Shown here in pieces: positions 17,148 to 26,845 of a stretch of DNA of 64,000 nt. Every line of letters begins with the position of its first letter. The first letter of the stretch is position 1. The notes under the pieces were generated by a model. It ran no database searches, was not told the origin of the DNA, and saw only the letters and a program-made list of their open reading frames with translations. The position numbers were made by a program, and so were the translations under genes. Origin of the DNA: Nitrosotalea devaniterrae (lineage in GTDB: Archaea; Thermoproteota; Nitrososphaeria; Nitrososphaerales; Nitrosopumilaceae); the NCBI GenBank assembly GCA_900065925.1, contig LN890280.1:178451-242450 (forward strand), in the 5' to 3' direction.

Positions 17148-17795
17148 TTATAATACATAATTTGAATTAGCACCATCAAAATTTATTACAACACCAGAAA
17201 GATATTTTATCTCTTTTTCAATGATGGCGGCTACAAAATTTCCTATTTCTTCTGGCTTTCCCATTCTTCTCATTGGGAGAGAAGATGTCATTTTCTTTGT
17301 ATCTATTCCTAGTTGATGTACTCTATCTGTGTCTATTGCCCCAGGTGCTATGTTAATACAATTGATGTTCCTTGATGCATATTCTTTGCTTAGGATCTTT
17401 AGTACGCTTGTAAATGCTAGTCTGTATGAACTCGAAAGTACAAGATCCGGATTTGGCTCTTTCATTACATCTGATGAAATTAAAAAAATATACCCTCCAT
17501 CATTTATTTTCAATTTCTGCAAGATTAAACAAAAACTCAAGAATAACTGATTGTGATAAAGATTCCATTCATGTTCAGTTATATCAAAAAAACTTTTTGC
17601 TGGTGGTCCACCGGTATTCAAAACTATGATATCTGTGTACTTTTGCTGTGCGACAAATTTTTTCACACTTTGCAGATCAGATGTATCTATATCATTTCTT
17701 GATGTTTGTATGACTTGACAATTGATAGACCTTAATGATGACGCAATGGATCTTCCAATTCCTCTTGAGCCTCCTATCACAATAGCTTTTTTCAT
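17148..17795 (-). CDS. Classical-length SDR with altered active site
   Basis: 215 residues. The cofactor loop GGSRGIGRSIA and the LNTGG strand are intact, and SS-D in FLISSDV supplies the serine. The YxxxK catalytic pair is not present: the aligned stretch at residues 121-125 reads SSSYR, so lysine is replaced by arginine and tyrosine is shifted or lost. The later IAPGAIDTDR element is normal. It may be an atypical reductase or a binding protein. Convergent with the cupin gene and divergent from the next epimerase. Confidence 0.8.
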   Translation of the reverse strand: MKKAIVIGGSRGIGRSIASSLRSINCQVIQTSRNDIDTSDLQSVKKFVAQQKYTDIIVLNTGGPPAKSFFDITEHEWNLYHNQLFLSFCLILQKLKINDGGYIFLISSDVMKEPNPDLVLSSSYRLAFTSVLKILSKEYASRNINCINIAPGAIDTDRVHQLGIDTKKMTSSLPMRRMGKPEEIGNFVAAIIEKEIKYLSGVVINFDGANSNYVL

Positions 17796-17892
17796 GTTTT
17801 GTATTTACTCCATTTTCATTTTAGTCTATTGGGAAATAATGATGAGTTTGTACTACAAACGTTAATTATTATCAAAGTTTTGGGTAATTACT

Positions 17893-18948
17893 ATGAAGTT
17901 TTGTCTAGTGGTAGGAACAAGACCGCAAATCATAAAATCACAACCTATAGTAAGAGAAATTTTAACACATGGAGGAAAATTAAGCATTGTGCATACTGGT
18001 CAACACTATGATTATGAAATGTCCAAAATGTTCTTTGAGGAGTTGAAAATTAGGGAGCCTGATATCAACTTGGCAGTAAAACCTAGATCTTCGGCAAATC
18101 AACTTGCACAAATAATTATGAAACTTGAAAACCCGTTAAGAAAACTAAATCCTGATGTAGTTCTAGTACCTGGTGATACAAGATCTGCATTAGGGGCTGC
18201 CTTGTGCGCAAATCGACTTGGAATTAAGGTAGCGCATATAGAATCCGGTGCACGAAGTATGGAGTTTGATATGGAAGAAGAAGTTAATAGGAGAATAATA
18301 GATCACTGTTCAAATATCTTGTTTGCTCCTACGCCATGGTGTAGAAAGAATCTACAAAAAGAATCAGTATTGGGTGACATACATTTTTCTGGCGATACCA
18401 TGTATGATGTATTTATTAAATTTAAAAATATGCTTGACCTGAATAAACCTAGTAACAGTAAATCTGTTATTATGACTATTCACAGAAAAGATAACATAGA
18501 AGATATTTCAAAAATTACAAAAATTATTCAATTGGCCAAAAAGATCTCTTCTAAGGGTTATGATGTGATATTTCCAATCCATCCTCATACTGCAAAAAAA
18601 ATAAAATCATTTGGAATAAATCTCGACGGAATTAATATTATAGAACCTGTAAAATACTCAGAAATGTTACAACTTTTGAGTAATGCAAAAATGCTTTTAA
18701 CTGATTCTGGGGGTCTTCAAAAAGAATCTTACTGGCTAAATACACCTTGTGTGACACTACGAAAAAGTACCGAATGGGTGGAAACATTTGAAGGAGGTCA
18801 TAATGTATTGGTGCCAAAGTTAACTAATTCAAGTTTTGACTTGATACTGAGAAAATTATCAAATAAAAAAGTTAAAAAACAAAAAAATATCAAACATTTT
18901 GGAAATGGGATGGCTGCAAAGAAGATTGTTTCAATTCTTCTCAAGTAA
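17893..18948 (+). CDS. UDP-GlcNAc 2-epimerase family, second paralog
   Basis: 351 residues. Motifs are kept but drifted: GTRPQIIKS, HTGQHYDYEM, VPGDTRSALG, HIESGARSMEFDMEEEVNRR, TIHRKDN, TDSGGLQKESYW. The loop HVEAGLRS of wecB is HIESGARS here. The protein could still epimerise UDP-GlcNAc or act on a modified UDP-HexNAc. Its last 18 bases overlap the convergent GT4 gene, the same length of overlap as the first paralog has with its convergent neighbour. Confidence 0.87.
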   Translation: MKFCLVVGTRPQIIKSQPIVREILTHGGKLSIVHTGQHYDYEMSKMFFEELKIREPDINLAVKPRSSANQLAQIIMKLENPLRKLNPDVVLVPGDTRSALGAALCANRLGIKVAHIESGARSMEFDMEEEVNRRIIDHCSNILFAPTPWCRKNLQKESVLGDIHFSGDTMYDVFIKFKNMLDLNKPSNSKSVIMTIHRKDNIEDISKITKIIQLAKKISSKGYDVIFPIHPHTAKKIKSFGINLDGINIIEPVKYSEMLQLLSNAKMLLTDSGGLQKESYWLNTPCVTLRKSTEWVETFEGGHNVLVPKLTNSSFDLILRKLSNKKVKKQKNIKHFGNGMAAKKIVSILLK

Positions 18949-20067
18949 TCTTAGGTAAAGATCTTTTTCTTTTTCTTCCATGACCTCACCACTAATTTTC
19001 TTTACTGTCTTCAAGCCATTTTCTACCATTTTTTGATATTTCTCTTTATCTGAAAGAATCCCTATGATTGCGTCTCTAAACGAGTCTGGATCATTATTGA
19101 CCATCAAGGCAAATTCGTTGATCAACTCAGGGTTTGTATCAAATTCTTGCTTTGGTAAAATTACTGGTAACCCTGATGCAGCTGCTTCTAATACTGGTAT
19201 GGCAAACCCTCCGTATTTTATTGGTAGGGCAAAAATATCTGCAGATGAATAAAACTTGTGAATTTCTTTGTGAGGTACTGATCTCTCAAACCTAACTTTA
19301 TTCTCAATTCCTAGATCTTTTGTTAGCTTTGCCAATTCATCATATTGTACACCATCTCCAATAAGCAGTAAAGTAACATCCAGATCTTTTACTGATCTTA
19401 TGAGGCATTCTTGGTTTTTTTCTTTCATCAGTCTTCCAACGCAAATTATTGTTGGTTTTGATTTTGATGGTTCTGTCTTGGTATTGTGGGAAAACTGTGA
19501 CAAGTCAATTCTGTTGTATATGACATGAATGTTTCTAGCGCCCATTTTTTGAGCATACTTTCTAATGAATTCATAAATTATGATAACTGCATCTGCATTT
19601 TTTATTGCAAATGATTCTAAAAATCTCTTGGTATACAATAATTTAAGATATGATTTTAGATCTTTGTTTTTTTTAGCAAAATGTCTTAGGTCTCTATCAT
19701 AATCACCCATTAATGAAATAACTACTGGAATTTTGAGGTTTTTTCCTGCTTGTACTGCGAGCCATCCCTGTAAAAGAGGATTGTAGGAACGGATCATGTC
19801 AGGCTGTATTTGTTTTACCAGATCAATAACTTTATTTTTTTTAGATCTTACATTAAGCAAGTTTGTTTTGCCAATAGTATGAATTTTTAATTCTGCATTG
19901 CCTGCAGCATCTCTTACTTCTTGTTCTCTTGCATCAGAGTCAAATAAGCTGATCACATGTATTTCGTCAAAAATATTTTTTGGGTTAAAATACCTGGGTT
20001 TTATCTCGCCTTTTGCTAAATATGCACTTAATTGGTCGTTTGGAAAAACACATAAGATCTTTTTCAT
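18931..20067 (-). CDS. GT4-family glycosyltransferase
   Basis: 378 residues, GT-B fold. Recognisable elements: VIYNRIDLSQF at the hinge, PTIICVGRLMKEKNQECLI, LLLIGDGVQYDELAKL, and FALPIKYGGFAIPVLEAAASGLPVI with the E of the donor site. The amino-terminal half lacks a usual glycine-rich loop but keeps IRSYNPLLQGWLAVQAGK. Convergent with the second 2-epimerase. Donor and acceptor unknown. Confidence 0.86.
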   Translation of the reverse strand: MKKILCVFPNDQLSAYLAKGEIKPRYFNPKNIFDEIHVISLFDSDAREQEVRDAAGNAELKIHTIGKTNLLNVRSKKNKVIDLVKQIQPDMIRSYNPLLQGWLAVQAGKNLKIPVVISLMGDYDRDLRHFAKKNKDLKSYLKLLYTKRFLESFAIKNADAVIIIYEFIRKYAQKMGARNIHVIYNRIDLSQFSHNTKTEPSKSKPTIICVGRLMKEKNQECLIRSVKDLDVTLLLIGDGVQYDELAKLTKDLGIENKVRFERSVPHKEIHKFYSSADIFALPIKYGGFAIPVLEAAASGLPVILPKQEFDTNPELINEFALMVNNDPDSFRDAIIGILSDKEKYQKMVENGLKTVKKISGEVMEEKEKDLYLRLLEKN

Positions 20068-20170
20068 AATAATGTTTTCCTATATCATACTTTTAATTCA
20101 TTTGCAAGTAGAATCTTTCACTAGTACAATTATAGCTGTTTTTATTATGTTGTCCACAAAGATTGTGTGA

Positions 20171-21679
20171 TCAATGTAGGGATGTTTTATTTGTCAGAAT
20201 ATTGGTAACATCTGTAAAATTAAGCCTTTTTTGATAATCACTATAATATATTTTATCTTCAAGTACGGGATATTTCTGATCAAAATAATGATCAAGGATA
20301 ACCCGAAATGAATTGACTGGAGTTATGGTACCATACAGCGACGATGTCCCGTTTTCTGGCAAGTAATATGCATTAAGTATCGTCAGTTTTCTCTTCATAA
20401 TTTCATTAGTATCATTAGAATCCAAGGATGTACCTGTATCTGATTGTATTATGATGATTGGCTGAACCTTGGACCCCTGTTGAATCTTGTCGACTACCTC
20501 CATGATCTCCTTGTTTACAAACTTGACCTGATTTATGTATCCGATCTTCTGATCATCTTCCATCAAAGTTTCGCCGTTGGGTCCAAACCTATACGGCGAA
20601 TGTGGCAATAATATGTGAGCAAACACAAAGAATGGTCTGGTGTCTTTTTTGTTAAGATCAGATAATTCAGAAAATACACACAAATCCCTTTGATTGTCAA
20701 ATGCTCTGAATACTTTCCAATATGCTGGTTCAAGTACTGATGTTTTGATAGCTGTTATCAGTAATTGTGAATGGACATATGGATTTTTTTCACAATAATT
20801 AATGTCTGCCACTCTGATGTTTCCTGTAACACCATCTCTTGATGCAAAGTTTATGATATCATAACCGTACGACTTCATGATTCTCATAATTTTGTTATCA
20901 TCTGTCATTTTGTAAAGCCTGTGAAAGTTCACTGTATCCTTGACAGAGTTATCTACACGATTGTTGATGTATTCAATATTAAGAGAGGAAGCAAAGGACA
21001 AGAATGTATGCCGATAATTACTATGACTACCATCTGCTACGTAGAAATTCCTGCTTTTTAAAAATGAAATAAATCCATCATCACTATAGTTGTATGCTTC
21101 TTTTAAGATGCTTGGATGCGCATAAGAATCCAATATTATGTAATAGATGTCAGGAGGATTTTCTCTTGTTGGTGCAGGAATAGTTGGATCATCTAGTGTC
21201 ATAAATGGATGTAAGGTTCGGTCTACATAGTTATAACTGCTAACTACAGATAAAATCACTAGTAAGGATATTGAGCAATAGTTTGCAATTGTAGTAGCTC
21301 TATCAAATTTTCTTTTTGTTTTTATGAAATAATACATCAAAACTAAAAAGAAGCCAAGATACACAGGAAGCAGGTATATGTGTCTTAGATAGAAACCGCC
21401 TATGGTAAAGTCGCTCAGGAAATTAAACACATAACCATATGAAAAAAATATACCCAATCCAAAAGAGACCACCAGCGCTCCTTTTTTCTTATTTTTCAGA
21501 ATAATTGCAAATAGAACCCAAACAGCTGTTACAATACTTAAGACAAGCAAAATTGGCAAAAGAATCTCTTTTGGATTTATCAGATTCAAACTTTGAGAAA
21601 ATATGATGAGAATGGGGCAAACAGAAAAAATCAAGGGGTGAATTACACTGGTTCTTGAAATTATGACCATTTTTATCAC
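20171..21679 (-). CDS. Membrane-anchored sulfatase/alkaline-phosphatase-fold protein
   Basis: 502 residues. The first ~160 residues have about five hydrophobic segments; the outer part resembles the sulfatase fold of LTA synthase and phosphoethanolamine transferases: DIYYIILDSYAHPS near the front, HSNYRHTFLSFASSLN where the nucleophile Thr/Ser would lie, FFVFAHILLPHSPYRF, then IIIIQSDTGTSLD in place of the usual SDHG. The late D-H pair is changed, so metal binding may differ. It may add a phospho group to the surface glycan. A second start at 21670 fits the TATA-like element near 21697 better. Confidence 0.7.
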   Translation of the reverse strand: MIKMVIISRTSVIHPLIFSVCPILIIFSQSLNLINPKEILLPILLVLSIVTAVWVLFAIILKNKKKGALVVSFGLGIFFSYGYVFNFLSDFTIGGFYLRHIYLLPVYLGFFLVLMYYFIKTKRKFDRATTIANYCSISLLVILSVVSSYNYVDRTLHPFMTLDDPTIPAPTRENPPDIYYIILDSYAHPSILKEAYNYSDDGFISFLKSRNFYVADGSHSNYRHTFLSFASSLNIEYINNRVDNSVKDTVNFHRLYKMTDDNKIMRIMKSYGYDIINFASRDGVTGNIRVADINYCEKNPYVHSQLLITAIKTSVLEPAYWKVFRAFDNQRDLCVFSELSDLNKKDTRPFFVFAHILLPHSPYRFGPNGETLMEDDQKIGYINQVKFVNKEIMEVVDKIQQGSKVQPIIIIQSDTGTSLDSNDTNEIMKRKLTILNAYYLPENGTSSLYGTITPVNSFRVILDHYFDQKYPVLEDKIYYSDYQKRLNFTDVTNILTNKTSLH

Positions 21680-21729
21680 CTTTTTTACTTAATCATATAA
21701 ATCAACATAATTAATTATACAATAAATTT

Positions 21730-22842
21730 ATGAACACTGAAACTGGAATTGAACCAGTGCAAAAAAAAATCAAGCTTTTTGATCCCTATATTGGTATTGA
21801 AGAAGAAAAAGCAGTAACAAGAGTCTTACATAGCGGCTTTTGGGCATCTGGGGCTGGAACTGGAAATGTTGCAAAATTTGAACATGCATTTAACAAGTTT
21901 GTTGGTTCCAGACAGTGTATTGCAGTAAATAGCGGAACTGCTGCACTCCATTTGGCACTAAAATTATTTGATATCCGAAATAAAGAAGTCATAATCCCAT
22001 CACTTTCATTTGTTGCCACGGCTCATGCTGTTTTGTATAATGGCGGAAAACCTGTGTTTGTAGATGTTGATAATGAAACTCTCTGTGTTGATCCAGATAT
22101 GATTAAGAAATCTATATCTAAAAAGACACAGGTCATTCTTCCAGTACATTTTGGAGGAATGCCATGCAACCTTACTGAAATAATGTCGGTATGTCATGAA
22201 AATAATATCAATCTTGTAGAAGATGCAGCTCATGCAAGTGGTGCGTCATTTAATGGAAAAAATATAGGGCAGCATGGACATGCAGTTTGTTTTAGTTTTC
22301 ATCCTGTGAAAAATCTGGCAATGCCTGGAGGTGGTGCAATAACCCTTAATGGAACTAAATCAAGCATTTTTGCTAAAACTCTAAAAGAATCTAGATGGTT
22401 TGGAATATCTGATAGGCACGGTCCATTTTATGATGTAAAAAGTGAGGGATGGAATTATTACATGAATGAATTTTCCGCAGCAATAGGAATAGAACAATTA
22501 AAAAAATTAGGTGTAATGAATAAAATAAGAAAAAACATTGCTAAACAATATTTCAATGAAATTAATCTAGAGCATAAAATGCCGTTAGATGAGAATTGTT
22601 CATATCATCTATACTGGATTCGAGTAAAAAATAGAAATAAATTCATCAAAAAAATGACAGAATATAATATAGAAGTAGGTATACATTACAAACCCATCCA
22701 CACCATGTCATACTATAATGTACGACAAAACCTTCCAATCACAAAGATGATTGAAAATGAACTTGTTTCAATTCCAATGCATCCAAATTTGACCGATTCT
22801 GATATCTCTAGAGTAGTAAAGACAGTCAATGAGTTTTCATAA
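21730..22842 (+). CDS. DegT/DnrJ/EryC1 sugar aminotransferase
   Basis: 370 residues, full length. PLP-lysine is K194 in FSFHPVKNLAMPGGG; D165 in VEDAAHASGA binds the pyridine nitrogen; VNSGTAALHLAL forms the phosphate pocket. It aminates a keto sugar nucleotide, and in this setting is a candidate PseC/LegC-type enzyme acting after the PseB-like dehydratase at 31738. Divergent from the sulfatase-fold gene and overlapping the convergent kinase-like gene by 17 bases. Confidence 0.9.
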   Translation: MNTETGIEPVQKKIKLFDPYIGIEEEKAVTRVLHSGFWASGAGTGNVAKFEHAFNKFVGSRQCIAVNSGTAALHLALKLFDIRNKEVIIPSLSFVATAHAVLYNGGKPVFVDVDNETLCVDPDMIKKSISKKTQVILPVHFGGMPCNLTEIMSVCHENNINLVEDAAHASGASFNGKNIGQHGHAVCFSFHPVKNLAMPGGGAITLNGTKSSIFAKTLKESRWFGISDRHGPFYDVKSEGWNYYMNEFSAAIGIEQLKKLGVMNKIRKNIAKQYFNEINLEHKMPLDENCSYHLYWIRVKNRNKFIKKMTEYNIEVGIHYKPIHTMSYYNVRQNLPITKMIENELVSIPMHPNLTDSDISRVVKTVNEFS

Positions 22843-23818
22843 GTATTTCTATTTTATTTTGTAATTTTAGCAGATTCAAGTGCTTGTCAAAATCCGACAT
22901 CCATAAATCAGATTTTTTAAAGTAATGCGTCCTAATGATATAGCATAGTCTTTGCAATGTAATATGCCTGAAAAAATAACATACGAGTTTTGTTCTCTCC
23001 TTTGTTATGGGATGATACTTCTTGTAAGTATCTATGAAATTTGTGACATGATTTTTGATTTCTCTGACATTCCTTTTTTTATATGATGCAAATCTATAGC
23101 TTGCAAACGCCAAATCCTCTTCAATTTCGCCAATTCTCAAAGAATTAAAATCAATAATTGCAGAAACTTTTCCATTGTTAAATATGACATTTTTTGGATG
23201 AAGATCCGAATGAATTAATTGTTTTGAACTTTTGATCTTGTTCATAATTTCTGCTTCAGAAATATCCTTTTCTATACATTCTGTAATGAATGAAATATTT
23301 CTGAATACTTTTTTATCAATAGACGAGAATTTCGCTTTTGTACATATTCCTTTAGATATTTTTTCCAATTCTGAACGCGTTAAAATTCTATATGGCTTAT
23401 TGTCAGTGGTGTGATTAAATCGTCTAGGATATGTGGATAATACCTTGTGTAGATTGGCAATGTTGCTTGATAGTTCTTTTAATTCCTTAACTGACCCATC
23501 ATACAAATGTCCTTCATAATATCTGGTCAAATAACAATTGTTTGTTACATCTACAAACTTGCCATTTTTTCTTATAATAGGTTCAGATACTTTAACCGCA
23601 TTTTCGGAACAAAATCGTAGTATTTTACAAACATCTTCTATTTTTTTTATCAAAGTCTTATCTGTATTAAAATGTAAAACATATTTTCCATTTTTCGAAT
23701 ATATGAGAAAATTCACACTATTAAGATCAATATGTCTTAATTTCACTATCTTCTTGATTGGTGTGATTTGCGGATAATTTTTTCGCAAGTATTCTTTTCT
23801 AACTATTATCGATTTCAT
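22826..23818 (-). CDS. Aminoglycoside-phosphotransferase (APH) fold kinase
   Basis: 330 residues. The kinase core is plain: an IHSDLHPKNVIFNNG catalytic loop and IIDFNSLRIG as the metal-binding DFG-like motif. The amino-terminal lobe has YVLHFNTDKTLIKKIEDV. APH-fold proteins phosphorylate small alcohols such as sugars, choline or homoserine. In this cluster a sugar kinase is likely, but the substrate cannot be read from sequence. It is 18 bases downstream of the NeuB-like gene and on the same strand. Confidence 0.83.
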   Translation of the reverse strand: MKSIIVRKEYLRKNYPQITPIKKIVKLRHIDLNSVNFLIYSKNGKYVLHFNTDKTLIKKIEDVCKILRFCSENAVKVSEPIIRKNGKFVDVTNNCYLTRYYEGHLYDGSVKELKELSSNIANLHKVLSTYPRRFNHTTDNKPYRILTRSELEKISKGICTKAKFSSIDKKVFRNISFITECIEKDISEAEIMNKIKSSKQLIHSDLHPKNVIFNNGKVSAIIDFNSLRIGEIEEDLAFASYRFASYKKRNVREIKNHVTNFIDTYKKYHPITKERTKLVCYFFRHITLQRLCYIIRTHYFKKSDLWMSDFDKHLNLLKLQNKIEILMKTH

Positions 23819-23836
23819 TTGATTATAAATGAAAGT

Positions 23837-24883
23837 CTAGTCTAACATGTTCCATTGTAGAAATGTTCCAGCAGTAATGTCTTGCATAGATCTTTTATCT
23901 AAGATTTTAAAACCGTCAGCTACCGAAATTCCTGCATTGCCAGGTCTTTTATAATCTAAATCTTGTTTGGTAATTTTTTCACCTTTCTTGATATCTCTGA
24001 TGGCAACTAAGCTTCTCCTTGCAGTTTCTTCAACTCTGGATGTTGACAAAATATCTGGATTTCCCATGGCTTGTTCTACTGCTCTGATATTTTCAACAAA
24101 TCTCTTTAATTCTGAGAGTTCTAACGACATGAAATGTTCTACATGTTCGATAGCTTTGTCAGTTGTTATTGTTTTTTCTAACATTGATGCACCCATCGCA
24201 ACTGCCGCGAAGTTCATAATATCACCAGGGGAATGATCTGCAAATCCGACTGGATATTGACATTTTTCTTGTATGGCATTTATCGCTCTTAGATGTACAC
24301 CGGCATTTTCAGTAGGATATCCTGATGGGCAATGCATTATTATTATTTGGTCATTTCCATTTTTTTCACATATCTTCATGGCTACCTCAACATCATGAAA
24401 TTTTTCTCGTCCATCAAGTATAATTGGTATGTTTGTTTTAGCTGCTTCTTCAATAAGAAGAACATTATTTATATCGCCTTTGCTTATTTTTAATGCGTCT
24501 ACTCCAGCATCTACCAGAAATTCGATAGATTCAGGAAATTCAGGTGTTGTAATAAAAACTAAATTCAAATCATGCGAATACTTGACAAGCTCACGCCAAG
24601 ACTCTTTGGGTAATTCTCTTCTTTTCAATGCATCATACACTAGTTCTTCTTTTTTACCATTCGCTGTTCCAAAATTTATCTTGATATCTTTTATGCCCAT
24701 AAGTCTGTCAGCATCTCCAGTAGCAAGTGTTTGAAATTTTATACCGTCTGCTTTTGCCAAAGATGTAGCATGTGTCATCATCTTTGCTTGTTCTAAATTA
24801 GCATAAGTAGCACCAGGCTCAAATGAAATAAAACATGGGTTTTCAGGACCAATAATCTTGTTTCTCATCTTCACTGTTTTCAT
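23837..24883 (-). CDS. NeuB-like synthase, divergent paralog
   Basis: 348 residues: TIM barrel (1-~280) plus a SAF domain (about 290-345, with RRSLVAIRDIKKGEKI). It aligns end to end with the NeuB-like protein at 25791, but the amino-terminal AEAGINHNG motif of that protein reads FEPGATYAN here, and of the two manganese-ligand histidines H217 is kept while position 238 is threonine (EKTIT instead of EKHFT). It probably condenses PEP with a different sugar, or has lost this reaction. A 10-bp inverted repeat (24906-24945) lies just upstream. Confidence 0.85.
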   Translation of the reverse strand: MKTVKMRNKIIGPENPCFISFEPGATYANLEQAKMMTHATSLAKADGIKFQTLATGDADRLMGIKDIKINFGTANGKKEELVYDALKRRELPKESWRELVKYSHDLNLVFITTPEFPESIEFLVDAGVDALKISKGDINNVLLIEEAAKTNIPIILDGREKFHDVEVAMKICEKNGNDQIIIMHCPSGYPTENAGVHLRAINAIQEKCQYPVGFADHSPGDIMNFAAVAMGASMLEKTITTDKAIEHVEHFMSLELSELKRFVENIRAVEQAMGNPDILSTSRVEETARRSLVAIRDIKKGEKITKQDLDYKRPGNAGISVADGFKILDKRSMQDITAGTFLQWNMLD

Positions 24884-24905
24884 ACATGTGTCATCTTTGA
24901 ACCTA

Positions 24906-24945
24906 TTAATGTCATTTACTAATATTTGTGGTTGTATGACATTAA
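24906..24945. promoter_or_regulatory. Inverted repeat before the divergent NeuB-like gene
   Basis: TTAATGTCAT (24906-24915) and its exact complement ATGACATTAA (24936-24945) are separated by 20 bases, so the half-sites are 30 bases apart, about three helical turns. The first arm is about 23 bases from the ATG at 24883 and covers the likely TATA region. A repressor operator is a fair guess. Confidence 0.4.
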
Positions 24946-24986
24946 ATCAATATCTAAAAAATTAATCATCCTTATGAATGTGATTC

Positions 24987-25733
24987 TTAAACGTATTTTT
25001 GATTTATTAATGATAATGATGGATTCTTCTTAAAAAGGTCTAGAATATCTTCCAATGTGAAAAATTGTTTATTATTGTATAGTTTTTCATAGACTTTCGA
25101 GATTAATTCAAAATCTTCTTTATAGTCTAACGTTAATCGCATCTGTGATAAATCATCATCATTAATTAATTCAAATTTTTTAAAGTCATTGGACTGCAAA
25201 ATGTAATCCGTTGGACAAATGAAAGTTTGAATGAATTTTTCAGTACTATCAAAACCACTTCGAGTTTTTTTCCATGCTAATTCTAAAGCAGTTGTTTTAA
25301 ATATTTCGTAATCTAATCCATGGGGATAATTTGATTTTCTGCCTACATTTACTAGGTCATAATTGTTTTCTAAAAAAATTTTCAAACCTTTGTCGATGAG
25401 ATTAAAATCTATTAGTGGACAATCCGCTGTGACTCTTATGATGTTATCCGGAAAAAATTTTTTACTTGCATTATAAAACCTATCTAATAAATTCTGCTCG
25501 CTTCCACAAAAATGATCTAATCCTATCTTTTCAGCTTCTTTGACCAATAACGCATTCTTATCATTTGAACCTGTAATCAAAATCATTTTGTCTACATTCT
25601 TTACCCTGTCTAATCTTTCTACAATAAGTTCTAGAATTGTCTTGTCAAAAATTTTCATTAGTATTTTACCAGGTAATCGGGTTGAACTGACTCTTCCTTG
25701 GATGAAAATGTGATTTTTCATTTTTATGGTCAT
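24987..25733 (-). CDS. SpsF/NeuA-like cytidylyltransferase
   Basis: 248 residues. The nucleotide-binding front QGRVSSTRLPGKIL is that of SpsF and CMP-sugar synthetases, followed by RVTADCPLID with the metal aspartates and SNYPHGLDYE. It should activate the nonulosonic acid made by a NeuB-like enzyme as its CMP (or similar) ester. It is upstream of the divergent NeuB-like gene on the same strand. A second start, residue 5 (25721), is possible. Function is inferred from family and from the neighbours. Confidence 0.85.
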   Translation of the reverse strand: MTIKMKNHIFIQGRVSSTRLPGKILMKIFDKTILELIVERLDRVKNVDKMILITGSNDKNALLVKEAEKIGLDHFCGSEQNLLDRFYNASKKFFPDNIIRVTADCPLIDFNLIDKGLKIFLENNYDLVNVGRKSNYPHGLDYEIFKTTALELAWKKTRSGFDSTEKFIQTFICPTDYILQSNDFKKFELINDDDLSQMRLTLDYKEDFELISKVYEKLYNNKQFFTLEDILDLFKKNPSLSLINQKYV

Positions 25734-25790
25734 TTCTGTATCTGAAATTATTTATGTGTAACCTAATTAATCATTAGTTAGAATAATAAA

Positions 25791-26843
25791 ATGATGCAAG
25801 TAAAAATAGGTGATTTCACTATAAGTCGTGATTCTGCCCCATTTATAGTGGCAGAAGCGGGAATAAATCATAATGGAGAAATTGAGAAAGCATTTGAAAT
25901 GATTCGTATAGCAAAAAAAGCAGGAGTCGATGCAATCAAATTCCAAACTTTTAAAGCTGAAGAATTTGTTGCAAATTCTGATCTTACATTTACCTATAAA
26001 TCACAAGGAACTGAAATAACCGAATCCATGATGGAATTATTCAAACGTCACGAATTTACAAGGGATCAATGGTTTGAAATTAAAAAGAAATGCGATGAAT
26101 TAGATTTATTGTTCTTCTCCACACCTCAAAATTATTCAGATCTAAAATTGTTATTAGATGTAGGAATACCAGCAATAAAGATAGGTTCTGATGACCTGAT
26201 CAATCTTCCTCTTTTAAAAGATTATTCGACTAGTGGATTACCAATAATCCTTTCATGTGGAATGTCTAACCTTGCAGAAATTTATGAGGCATTAAATGTG
26301 ATAGGTACTTTTGAAGAATATCCTACCATCTTACTTCTAACTACTTCTCAATACCCCACTCCAACAAAAGATGTGAATCTCCTCAAACTCACGACCTTAT
26401 CCGAGGCCTTTCCTAATTTACCATTGGGATTTTCCGATCACACATCAGGCCCTCTAGCATCATCACTTGCTCTTGCTCTGGGAGCCAGAGTTTTTGAAAA
26501 ACACTTTACAATTAATCATACTCTACCTGGCCCCGATCACTGGTTTTCCGAGGATCCGGCAAATTTGAAAATATGGTCAGATTCAATAAAGCAATCTTAT
26601 GAAATGTTGGGAGACAGAATCATTCGTCCTACTAAGATTGAAGAAGATATGAAAAATATTGCACGAAGAAGCATTGTTGCATTATGTGATATAAAAGAAA
26701 ATGATCTGTTTGATTCAATAAATCTTGGTCTAAGAAGACCCGGAAATGGACTTCCCCCAAAGATTCTAGATCAAATCGTTGGCAAACGAGCCACAAAGAA
26801 TATCAAAAAGGGAAATATATTACAATTTGGAGATTTTAAATAA
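25791..26843 (+). CDS. neuB: N-acetylneuraminate synthase (NeuB/SpsE) family
   Basis: 350 residues with the canonical signature AEAGINHNGE (21-30), FQTFKAEEF, KIGSDDL and TTSQYP, and both metal histidines H217 (SDHTSG) and H238 (EKHFT). A SAF domain closes the protein (about 290-348). It condenses PEP with an N-acyl hexosamine to a nine-carbon nonulosonic acid (sialic, legionaminic or pseudaminic type). Two bases separate it from the acyltransferase that follows, so they form an operon. Which acid is made is unknown. Confidence 0.93.
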   Translation: MMQVKIGDFTISRDSAPFIVAEAGINHNGEIEKAFEMIRIAKKAGVDAIKFQTFKAEEFVANSDLTFTYKSQGTEITESMMELFKRHEFTRDQWFEIKKKCDELDLLFFSTPQNYSDLKLLLDVGIPAIKIGSDDLINLPLLKDYSTSGLPIILSCGMSNLAEIYEALNVIGTFEEYPTILLLTTSQYPTPTKDVNLLKLTTLSEAFPNLPLGFSDHTSGPLASSLALALGARVFEKHFTINHTLPGPDHWFSEDPANLKIWSDSIKQSYEMLGDRIIRPTKIEEDMKNIARRSIVALCDIKENDLFDSINLGLRRPGNGLPPKILDQIVGKRATKNIKKGNILQFGDFK

Positions 26844-26845
26844 AA

